Of a DNA stretch of 64,000 nucleotides, positions 54,770 through 64,000 are shown one piece after another. The position numbers and the translations under genes were made by a program. Within the stretch, counting starts at the first letter, position 1. Each line of letters opens with the position of its first letter. The notes below the pieces were generated by a model. That model did no database searches. It was not told the DNA's origin and saw only the letters and a list, made by a program, of their open reading frames with translations. The DNA comes from Clavaria fumosa (Eukaryota > Basidiomycota > Agaricomycetes > Agaricales > Clavariaceae), in assembly GCA_951802425.1 (NCBI GenBank), contig OX637800.1:2046001-2110000 (forward strand). The letters are read 5' to 3'.

Positions 54770-55903
54770 TCATGCAGCGCTGGCACTGGCCCGTGAGGTC
54801 CACTTACAACACTTGTTGGCTTTGTGGCCTGCTATTCCACAGAATAGGCACAGATTATTATTGAAACGCCATTGGCGTTCCTCTGGAGTCAGTTTTCCAT
54901 CCTGACCCAGATGAGCCTTCTTTGTGTCGCTGGGGCTACTGGAGTTAGTGGAGCCCTCAGCAGCCTTTGGAATGGAGTTTCCAGAAGTCAAACCGGAGTT
55001 CACCGGATGCTTTTCCGATGGTTTCTCGGGCTTGTTATTAGCGCCGGAAGTGTTCAGGGACTTGGAATTATCCGAAGTCTCCTTTTTGATGGTGTTGTTA
55101 GGCATCGGAGCCTTAACAGAGTCCCAAGAGATCTCCTGCTGCCGAGCCCAATAACGACCATCGATCGCACTGGCTTGCTCGTGGAGTCCGCGGAGCATGT
55201 CTGTACGGTTAATGCAGGCCAGTTCGTCCTTGATGCGGCTGGCAAGTCCTTTGTAGAACTGCCGCTGCAATGCATACTCATCCCAATGGACAATGGACAT
55301 GAATCTGTTGAACGAAATGGTTTATTTCGTCAACTTCTGGTCCTCGCGCATCCGGAGGCATTTGAGTTCGAGCTCCACCTCGCAGATCACGTTGTAAGGA
55401 CCAAAGTTCTCTGTAAGTTGAGCAATGAACATCTTATAGTTCGAAAGGACTGGATGGCCTTCGCCATCCAGGATCATCAGTTCGAACCATTCCAGGGCAA
55501 AGCCCCGGAGAAAGGAAAGGACATAGTGTACCTTATGAGAATTGGATTTGAACGCTCTAGGGCAATCAAGGAAGTTCAATTGGCATTGGACCAAGAAGCT
55601 TTTCAACTTCTTAGCGTCTGAGCCATCAAAGGTATCAGGGTCTCATGGTTTAACCATCTCCAGGCGCTTGTTGGCATCAATGATCTTCTGAAGGAGATGC
55701 GCCGGAGTTAGTTCGCGTTCGGCTTGAGGTGTCGGAGGTTCATTTAGCTTGTCGTCATCGTCAGTGACTGAGGGATCTGACTCTTCGTCGTGGTCCGGAG
55801 GTCCAGACACACTTGGAGTCAGAGTATTGTTGGCCAGTTCTGGAATGTCGATGTCATTGGCAACAGGAGGTGGAAGTCGAGCACCAGAACGTGTAGTAGG
55901 CAT
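54770..55903 (-). pseudogene. Gag of element H
   Basis: Start MPTTRSGARL at 55903. A single frame runs to 54770 with only two stops: TGA at 55643-55645 (VKP-DPDTFDG) and TAA at 55322-55324 (KLTK-TISFNRF). Core Gag blocks VLSFLRGFALEWFE and HEQASAIDGRYW are typical of Ty3/Gypsy Gag; the CCHC knuckle CLFCGIAGHKANKC is near the C-terminus. Both stops fit C-to-T changes of CGA and CAA. There are no indels, so decay here is by point mutation alone. Confidence 0.88.
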
Positions 55904-55967
55904 TGTTAAGTTTGTATATACGAGGTTTGAAGTTTGAATATACTGTCAAGGTCCTAACAAGGTTAGC

Positions 55968-56811
55968 TGTCACGGTCCTATCCAGTCACCTAATCACCTC
56001 CGAAACACCTCCGAAACACCTCCGAAGCACCTCTGAAGCATCTCCGGCATCTCCGACACAGTTCCGCCCAAACTCCGCTCCGCTCCATCTCCGCTCCGGC
56101 TCCAACTCCGAAGCTCTGGTCCGGACTTTCATCGGACTTCGATATTGGTCCTTCGGACCAAATGGACTTTGTTTCTAGCATGTTCCTTGGTGCTAGTCCA
56201 TGGTTAGTAACCATTGGGATGATGCCCACTACCCATGGGAACTTATTCTTTGCCTTACATGTATCATCTATGCCTTTCTCACTCCTCAGGTGAAATTATT
56301 GTAGATATTTGATATATTCATGTTTCACAGTCTGCCCTATGCCCTACCCTAGTAGCATATAAACCCCCATGTATCTCCATGATCCTCAGTTCGAATATTA
56401 ACGTTATTTCTGGTCCTTGTCACTTGGTCTGTGCGTTAAGGGACTTCGTCCTCACTGTTCTTGACAGTCCCGACGAGTTCCGCAAAACTCCGGCGGACTC
56501 CGACGGACTCCGGGCAATTTCCCTTCGGACTTCATCCTTCCTTGTCCTGGAAAGCAAAGTACCAGCAAGGTTAAATTGGGACACGTATACACATGGTGGC
56601 ACAACCCATAAGTTGAGGCCATAGTCCCAACCCTTTGACCACCTTCTAGTCCTTCTAGCTTTTGTGTAGAGGAGAACTCCTTATGCAACTCCGATCCGGA
56701 CTCCGACCGGACCCCGCTCCGCTCCGGCTTCGCCTTTGCCACCCTCCTTTTTGGTCTCCTCTACACTACCCCTCCTACTCCTGCTTTGAAGCAAAGAATC
56801 AGATCTTAACA
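55968..56811 (+). repeat. LTR-I, 5' LTR
   Basis: 844 bp, TGTCACGG...ATCTTAACA. Its first 150 bp carry CCG triplets at about 11 bp spacing. Confidence 0.92.
56000..56110 (+). promoter_or_regulatory. CCG series with 11 bp spacing in LTR-I
   Basis: CCG begins at 56000, 56011, 56022, (CTG at 56033), 56044, 56053, 56064, 56075, 56080, 56091, 56096 and 56108. Most steps are 11 bp. Comparable in kind, not in sequence, to the array in LTR-G. Confidence 0.5.
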
Positions 56812-59611
56812 GTATATTCGAACTAACAACCTCGTGTATACAACTGGTCCTTTGCTTGCCCTTTGTGCTGCTGCTTGCCTTGCTCCTTGCTGCAAAAGCC
56901 AAAGGTCCGATCCGAACCTCCGATCCGCACCTCCGATCCAAAACTCCGCTCCGAAACTCCGGTCCGTTCGAGCGCACTTCGTGTGCATTTGCTCTGGACC
57001 TGGATTTGCCACAAGCCATCTGTCCACGGCGATACAACTAGGACATTTTCCTAACCTCTGATCCGAAACTCTGATCCATAACTCCGATCCGCACCTCCGA
57101 TACACACCTCCGATCCGCATCTCCGATCCAAAACTCCGCTCCAAAACTCCGGTCCGTTCGAGCGCACTTCGTGTGCATTTGCTCCGGACCTGGATTTGCC
57201 ACAAGCCGTCTGTCCACGGCGATACAACTAGGACATTTTCCTAACCTCCGATCCGAAACTCTGATCCATAACTCCGATCTGCACCTCCGATCCACACCTC
57301 CGATCTGCACCTCCGATCCACACCTCCGATCTGCACCTCCGATCCGAAACTCCGCTCCGAAACTCCGGTCCATTCAAGCACACTTTGTGTGCATTTGCTC
57401 CGGACCTGGATTTGCCACAAGCCGTCTGTCCACGGCGATACAACTAGGACATTTTCCAAAGCCCAGCCAACAATTCCCAGCGCTCCTTAGCTCATCTCCT
57501 TCATGTTGGGAGAATTGAGGCAGGAAAACACCGAATGCTGGACTTCTGAACTCTGGCCCCCTGTTCCTGGGTTCTCCCTGGCTCGCCTCCTTCATATCCC
57601 ATGTTGCGAGGCTCTGAGACGGGAAACTCCGAACTCCGGATATCCGGACTCCGTCTCCGGCCACTCCGAGATGGGGAATGCTGGATATCCAGTCTCTGGC
57701 TCTTGTTTGTGCTTTCCTTGTGCTCGTTTCCTTCGTGGATTACCATGTTGTGAAACTCCGAGACAGGAAATGCCAAACTCCAAGCCCCAGACTCCCAAAG
57801 CTCCGAACCTCCGAACTCCAGAACTCTGATATTGCTCTATTTTGAGCTTTCCTTGCGCTCGTTTCCTGCATGGATTACCATGTTGTGAAACTCCGAGACG
57901 GGAAATGCTGAACTCCGAGCTCCAGACCCCCAAAACTCCGAACCTCCGAACTCCGGAACTCCGATATTGCTCCTTTTTGAGCTGTCCTTGTGCTCGTTTC
58001 CTTTGTGGATTACCACATTGCGAAACTCCGAGACGGGAAATGCCAAATGCCGAGCACCAAAGTTCCAAACTGCAGACCTCCGAACTCCGGACTGTCAAAC
58101 TCCGGACCTCCGAAATCCGGAACTCTGAACTCCGGACACTTTGTCTTGCTTCATGGCCCACTGTCTTGTCTTGACATGGCCCTCTGAACTCTGATCTTGA
58201 CCCCTTGTGTGACTTGGTCCTTTGGACACCTGGCTGTACCATATACAATCTGCTGATTGTCCAGTGTACAAGCCTAACAATTCGAGGACTCCCGCACTTG
58301 CGGATATCTGACTCCGAAACTCCGATCTGACTCCGGCCCGATCCGGGCACGGACTCCGATGGGCGCTTGGCTAGCGCATACTCCGGACCTACTCCGGAAC
58401 TCCGACTCCGGGACTCCGATTCTATCCTTGCTGCAGCGAGTCCGAATCTGGACCCGATTCTGGATGCTGCCCACTGTGGTTGCATCACCAGTTCTCAGGA
58501 TTGCTATCTTGTGAACACATCTGTCCACTCCAGACCACTCCGCACTCGCATTCTCGGACTCCGCATCTCCAAAACTCCGAAATTCCGCCCTCCTCCGATA
58601 CTCCGAAAACTCCGAAATTCCAAAATTATGTTCCTTTGCTACATTGTTATGCTTCCTATGTCCCTATGTTTCCTGTTTACTCCAATCCTCACAATCCCAA
58701 AACTCCAAAACTCTGCTTTTTTCTGATTCTTTAATACTCTGATACTCTGACTTCCCTTGACTTTACAAAAAACTCCGAAATCTTGTCCATACAATGTTGC
58801 CTTTTGTACAACTCCAACACTCCTTGTTTCCGTTTTTGTTCTACTCTTCTGTCTACTCTAGCCCACTTCTTCACAATCCCTCAGTAAAACTTGGGAAATT
58901 TTTTCTTAAGATAAAAAATTTTTGTAGGAGGGGGGGGTGAGTGAACTTACAATAGGTCCTCACAGCCTCCCAGCATCTCCGACCTTTTCTGCCCCCTCCT
59001 CCACACTCTGCTACCTCCGCACCTCCGCTCCGCACCTCCGCACCTCCACTCTGCACCTCCGCACCTCCACTCCGCTACTCCGCTGCTCTGACTCCAACTC
59101 TGCTACCTCTGCACCTCTCCTCCGAGACTCTGACTCCATTTCCACACCTCTGCACCTCTGCTCCAAACATCCAAAACTCCGATTCCCTTACCTCTGCTCC
59201 AACTCCGATTCCGCACCTCCGCACCTCCGCTCCAACCCCGATTCCACACCTCTGCACTCCACTCCAAAACTCCAAAATTCAATTCTGCACCTCCACTCAT
59301 CTCTGATTCCTCCCTCCACACTTCTACTCCTCTGTACCTCCACTCTGAATCTCCAAAACTCCAACTCCCTCACCTCCACACCTCTGCTCAAAAACTCCGA
59401 AGCTCCCAAACTCCGATTCTCTCAGCTCCACACCTCTGCTTCACATCTCCGACACCCTCTGACCCATCCGCACCATCTCCGACCTGCTCCAGACCTCCGA
59501 CTCCAACTCCAGCCCCAGTTCCACCCACCTCCAACTCCAACTCTCTCCAACCCACACAGTGAAATACTGTCACTTAAGGGTCTCGAGGGCTCGACCCTAA
59601 GAGGGGGATAC
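56812..59611 (+). repeat. Interior of element I: CCG-rich tandem repeats
   Basis: Three tandem units of about 205 bp (about 56880-57460, core CCACGGCGATACAACTAGGA); then about 135 bp units (about 57700-58060, core GGATTACCA to GAAACTCCGAGAC); then CACCTCCG-type short repeats (about 58980-59560). The long plus-strand frame at 58937-59926 merely translates these repeats. No coding domain seen. Purine tract AAGAGGGGGATAC at 59599-59611. Confidence 0.8.
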
Positions 59612-60445
59612 TGTCACGGCCCTATCCAGTTACCCAGCCACCTCCGAAACACCTGCAATTACCTCCAATACATCTCCGATGTATCTCCGCTCCAACTCCA
59701 CCTTCTCCGCTCCAATTCTGCTCTGTCTCCGCTCCGGGGTCCGAAACTCCGGTCCGGACTTTCGTCGGACTTCGATATTGGTCCTTCGGACCAAATGGAC
59801 TTTGTTTCTAGCATGTTCCTTGGTGCTAGTCCATGGTTAGTAACCATTGGGACGATGCCCACTACCCATGGGAACTTATTCTTTGCCTTACATGTATCAT
59901 CTATGCCTTTCTCACTCCTCAGGTGAAATTATTGTAGATATTTGATATATTCATGTTTCACAGTCTGCCCTATGCCCTACCCTAGTAGCATATAAGCCCC
60001 CATGTATCTCCATGATCCTCAGTTCGAATATTAATGTTATTTCTGGTCCTTGCCACTTGGTCTGTGTGTTAAGGGACTTCGTCCTCACTGTTCTCAACAG
60101 TCCCGACGAGTTCCGCAAAACTCCGGCGGACTCCGACGGACTCTGGGCGATTTCCCTTCGGACTTCATCCTTCCTTGTCCTGGAAAGCAAAGTACCAGCA
60201 AGGTTAAATTGGGACACGTATACACGTGGTGGCACAACCCATAAGTTGAGGCCATAGTCCCACCCCCTTTGACCTCCCTCTAGTCCTTCTAGCTTTTGTG
60301 TAGAGGAGAACTCCTTACGCAACTCCGATCCGGACTCCGACCAGACCCCGCTCCGCTCTGGCTTCGCCTTTGCCACCCTCCTTTTTGGTCTCCTCTACAC
60401 TACCCCTCCTACTCCTGCTTTGAAGCAAAGAATCAGATCTTAACA
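59612..60445 (+). repeat. LTR-I, 3' LTR
   Basis: 834 bp; differs from the 5' LTR mainly in the first 150 bp, where several CCG motifs are lost or changed. Confidence 0.92.
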
Positions 60446-61865
60446 TTAGCGGTGAAGGGATTAGCAGAGTGAAGTGGAGATGTTCTATCAGAGTCCGGTC
60501 GGAGTCCGATATCAGAGAAACAAAGAAGTAAACAAGAAGAAGAGACTTATGGGACTGCGGCCTCAACGTATGTGTTGTGCCACCACGTATATACTTGTCC
60601 CTATTTATCAAACAAGAACAATACCTAAGAGAGGATCAGAACACAAGTCAAAACTCCGAAGTTGATCAGAGTCTGCCAGAGTTGGTCAGAGTTGGTCAGA
60701 TGACGTGGAGAACATCGAGGACAATGAGGACAAAAGCTCAGAGATGTTTTTAGGATCAAGAGACATTAATATTCAAACTGAGGAGCAGGGAGATACAGGT
60801 GGAAACTTATACTGCAAGGACAGAGTATAGGAGTAATGTGAAACAATGTACATATCAAATTACTAGGAGAGTTTCACCACATGTGCCTGTGCAATTTTCA
60901 TGGAACAAAGAAACAACAACAAAAAAGCGACTCCCATGGGTCAAGGGTATCCTCTCAATGGTAAACAGAACGAGGGGATGGAGGGAGAAGGTTCTGGAAT
61001 GAAGTCCGAACAGTCCAAAGGCTGGCAGAGTAAAGTCTGATGAAGGTGCAGAGCGGAGCGCACAGAGTTACAGTGGAGCGGATCAGAGTTGGTATGGAGG
61101 AGTGGGGATCGTGCTTATGCAAGCGGATGGGGTCGTAACAGTAATGCTGAGAAAGTCACGAAGCTAACCAACGAAGTGTAAGAGGGAAAAAGACAAAGTG
61201 GGAGAAACAGATAATGTTGAGAAGGTCATGAGGTTGACCGACAAAGCGTAAAGACAGAAATAGACAGGGTGGGAGAAATAGATGACGCTGAGAAGGTCGC
61301 AAGGTTGACCGACGAAGCGTAAGAAAGGAAAAGATGAGGTGGAGGAAAAAAGACGATGTTGGGAGGGTCGCGGGTAGTTGTGATGGGTTTAGGAAGTGTG
61401 TCGGTGAAGGCAATGACTTTGCCAACCAACAGGAGAACCTGTATGGTTCGAAGATCAGTACCAAGACAAAATGAAGAGAATACTTAGGCATGCGAGTTTA
61501 TACAAGCACAGAGAAAGTCAGAGTGAAGCAGGAGTGTCTTGGCAATCTTGAGGTCACCAAGTGAGACAAGATCTATCAATCGCAATGGTTCCAAGCTCAA
61601 AGGGTGTTGTGGCCTCAAGCTTAAACCAAAAGTGCGTCAATATCAAGTCTACAGTACGAGAAGTACATGTGAGACTTATATACATGCGTATAGAGAGTAT
61701 AACAAAAAAGGGGAAGTACAGAGGTTGCCAGGTGACGAGACTATAGTAGTACGGGGTATAACTAGTCATGGAGTGACCGTGCGCGTGCTCTACTAAGGTC
61801 GCAAGGGGTAGGGAAAGCATAGGTAAGGTCGCGAAGATGACCTGTCACGAGTCGCAACCTAGTTA

Positions 61866-62606
61866 TTGTGTTTTGCATGTGACCTTGCCAAACACAAAAC
61901 ATGCATTATTGAAAATGTAAAAATTAAATCTCTCATTTCTCACCCAATTCTGCACAGAATGGCCTCAAATTTTAAACATGATATCTTTGATATATTAACT
62001 TGGTGTTAGTGGCATCACAAAGCCCTTAATCCTTCAATATAAAATTGTCCATTTTGACCTAAAATTAGTGGTTTTCAGTGTTGAACAGTACTGGTGGGTG
62101 CAATACTTCATAAAATGTGCTAGAAATGTGCATGCACCTCCGCAGATATGTGGTCTAGGTGCTCCCAAGGTTTCATCAAGTTCCATGAAGAACTACAGGT
62201 TCAGGAGCCAACTGACTGTTGTTGTGTCACACTGTGACCATTGTGACACTATCACAATTGGCTGGCTCCTGAACCTGTAGTTCTTCATGAAACTTGATGA
62301 AACCTTGGGAGCACCTAGGCCACATATCTGTGGAGATGCATGCACATTTTCAGCACATTTTATGAAGTATTGCACCCACTAGTACTGTTCAACACTGAAA
62401 ACCACTAATTTTAGGTCAAAATGGTCAATTTTATATTGAAGGATTAGGGCTTTGTGATGCCACTAACACCAGGTTAATATATCAAAGATATCACGTTTAA
62501 AATTTGAGGCCATTCTGTGCAGAATTGGGTGAGAAATGAGAGATTTAATTTTTACATTTTCAATAATGCATGTTTTGTGTTTGGCAAGGTCACATGCAAA
62601 ACACAA
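61866..62606. mobile_element. Foldback element (MITE-like), 741 bp, TA duplication
   Basis: Two inverted arms of roughly 350 bp, with ends TTGTGTTTTGCATGTG and its complement, around a short imperfect centre near 62236. TA at 61864-61865 and 62607-62608; the K1 copy shows the empty site with a single TA. AT-rich and non-coding, so a non-autonomous DNA transposon, possibly of Tc1/mariner type by its TA target. Confidence 0.9.
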
Positions 62607-63150
62607 TAAATAAGTATATACATAACTATAACTACAGGGGGATCCTTGGATCATGAACTACGTAGTTATAGTCAACTGAGAAGAAGAAAGGGAATATAAT
62701 TTGAAAGGTATACGCATCTGACCATTGGTGGTGTGTTTGAGCATTAAGGTCGCGAGGTCATAGGAATGGTCATGTGGGTGATGCTAGTGATGCAGGTGAC
62801 CTTGAGCAGGAAGTCATGTGGGTAACACTAATAACGTGGGTAACAGCTGTAATGCTGGTAGTGGTAGTGCTGGGGTGCCATGCGGCAAGTCACGTGCTGG
62901 TGGAAGTAGATGCGTATCAGTGTGTCATGTGTAGGATTGGTGGGTCCAGGCGAAGTATGCACGTAGGGTGAAGTAGTAGGAAGCGTTGTGAGTGTCATGT
63001 GAGCACAGGGGAGGTTGGAGAGGCTTTTGGAAGGAGACAGCAGGTCCCGGAAGTGTGTAGAGGGACTTGCGAGGTTGTAGAGGGTCGTCGGGAAGCTCAT
63101 GGATGTTGGTGGAGTCGGCTTGGGCAAGGAAAAATGAATGGATCCTGACA

Positions 63151-63518
63151 AAAATGTCCGGCCATTTTGATTCATCTCCATCTGCTGCTTTGATTAACAA
63201 CTCACAGACCAACCGGTGGGCACATTCAATGACGCCATTAGCACGGGAATTATATCCGGAGATACAGATGTGACAGATTCTGTACCATTTCTTGAGGAAA
63301 TCAAGGGCCTTGATAAATGGGGTACCATTATCAGTAATGATCTCTTCTACTGCTCCCCATCGGCACAGTATATCTTCAAATATGAAGGTTCCAAGAAGTT
63401 GGGTGGTCTCGTTTCATAGCAGTCTCACTTCCAGATATGCGGATAATGAACATCGGGCATGGACAAGAAGTCGGAAACTGCGAGCTCTGGGTAGGAACAT
63501 GGTATCTATGTGTGCTCG
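63151..63518 (-). pseudogene. Old G-type integrase fragment (G'')
   Basis: Homologous to 32194-32560 of G1 pol (integrase core, minus strand) with many CG-to-TG/CA changes and an in-frame stop. Cut on the left by LTR K2 and on the right by LTR-I. It is the oldest layer at this end. Confidence 0.82.
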
Positions 63519-64000
63519 TGTTAAGATCTGATTCTTTGCTTCAAAGCAGGAGTAGGGAGGGGTAGTGTAGAGGAGACCAAAAAGGAGGGTGGCAAAGGCG
63601 AAGCTGGAGCGGAGCGGAGTCCGGTCGGAGTCCGGATCGGAGTTGCGTAAGGAGTTCTCCTCTACACAAAAGCTGAAGGACTAGAAGGAGGTCAAAGGGT
63701 TGGGACTATGGCCTCAACTTATGGGTTGTGCCACCACGTGTATACGTGTCCCAATTTAACCTTGCTGGTACTTTGCTTTCCAGGACAAGGAAGGATGAAG
63801 TCCGAAGGGAAATTGCCCGGAGTCCGTCGGAGTCCGCCGGAGTTTTGCAGAACTCGTCGGGACTGTCGAGAACAGTGAGGACGAAATCCCTTAACGCACA
63901 GACCAAGTGACAAGGACCAGAAATAACGTTAATATTCGAACTGAGGATCATGGAGATACATGGGGGTTTATATGCTACTAGGGTAGGGCATAGGGCAGAC
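63519..64000 (-). repeat. LTR-I, partial, runs off the window
   Basis: Reverse complement of LTR-I starting TGTTAAGATCTG. Continues past the window, so whether it belongs to a full element is unknown. Confidence 0.88.

Larger units (their letters stand above)
55968..60445 (+). mobile_element. Non-autonomous LTR element I
   Basis: LTRs 55968-56811 (844 bp) and 59612-60445 (834 bp), with a perfect TTAGC duplication (55963-55967, 60446-60450). Leader, purine tract and LTR core resemble element H. The interior is repeats with no protein domains. Confidence 0.92.
26875..61140 (-). mobile_element. Chromodomain Gypsy element H, host of most later insertions
   Basis: 3' LTR-J 26875-27599, purine tract, antisense gene, pol, gag, and 5' LTR-J (55944-61140, itself split). 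TSD GTAAC (26870-26874) and GTAAT (61141-61145), one mismatch. Original size about 7 kb; it now spans 34 kb because it contains G', K1, G1, G2 and I. Confidence 0.85.
55944..61140 (-). repeat. LTR-J, 5' LTR of element H, split by element I
   Basis: LTR sequence is 55944-55967 and 60446-61140. It abuts the gag leader GTATATTCAAACTTC on the minus strand, which closely resembles the leader of element I. Confidence 0.85.
26673..63150 (-). mobile_element. LTR-K2: 5' LTR of Gypsy L, split by nested insertions
   Basis: Real LTR sequence is only 26673-26874, 61141-61865 and 62607-63150; everything else in this span was inserted later. The ends are TGTTAGGGCC and ATCCTGACA. The second copy (K1) has the same order without the H element or the foldback element, which confirms the breaks. 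Flanked on the right by AAAAT; the left copy is lost with the rest of L. Confidence 0.82.

Noticed and set aside
58937..59926. 329-aa plus-strand open frame in element I
   Set aside because: It translates low-complexity CACCTCCG/CTCCG repeats and runs into the 3' LTR; no protein character beyond the repeat.
60799..61002. 67-aa frame repeated at 27247 and 60799
   Set aside because: Both are inside the two LTR-J copies; conservation reflects LTR identity, not coding.

Overview
The window is a dense, layered transposable-element graveyard from a fungus, most likely an Agaricomycete. The evidence is the short GT-AG introns (46-56 bp), the basidiomycete-type transposases, Ty1/Copia and Ty3/Gypsy polyproteins, and the lack of any bacterial operon structure. 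No intact ordinary host gene is visible. The only non-transposon-like gene is a broken, intron-bearing hypothetical gene at 1-1913.

Layout. 1-1913: decayed hypothetical gene. 1928-3296: short LTR element A1 with a perfect ACTAA target-site duplication (TSD). 3368-6099: Tnp2-like transposase remnant. 6864-12075: DDE transposase remnant split by a solo LTR-A (TSD CAAAT) and by Copia element B, which carries its own solo LTR-A (TSD CCCAG). 12076-23978: fragments of Copia family C in both orientations (12076-13979, 14488-15856, 21869-23978), a piece of a second A element, and a nearly complete Copia D (15857-21868). 23979-24900: degenerate minisatellite-like DNA. 24940-26540: decayed Gypsy gag (element L), whose 5' LTR (K2) is split across 26673-63150 by everything inserted into it.

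26875-61140 is one old chromodomain Gypsy element (H, minus strand) enlarged about fivefold by later insertions: an old solo LTR (G'), inside it a solo LTR (K1), inside that a nearly intact 9.9 kb Gypsy element (G1, minus); a second nearly identical copy (G2, plus); and a non-autonomous LTR element (I) inside the 5' LTR of H. K2 also carries a 741 bp foldback element flanked by TA. 63151-64000 holds an older G-type integrase fragment and another LTR-I.

Most notable: both the young G elements and the old H element carry, between pol and the 3' LTR and on the strand opposite gag-pol, a gene for a charged, probably coiled-coil protein with a Zn2Cys6-type cysteine spacing. In G it has five exons whose frame closes perfectly (445 aa). 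In H it becomes one continuous 321-codon frame once three nested insertions and their 4 bp TSD copies are subtracted. The LTRs of G hold six CCGAY motifs spaced 10-11 bp apart, and the LTRs of I and H hold comparable CCG series. Zn2Cys6 proteins typically read CGG/CCG triplets, so a retrotransposon-encoded antisense regulator acting on its own LTRs is a plausible but untested reading.

Decay: dead elements share premature stops that are mostly TGA where the family usually has arginine (CGA to TGA), while G1/G2 remain CpG-rich and nearly mutation-free. This fits CpG methylation and deamination of old copies and recent insertion of G1/G2.
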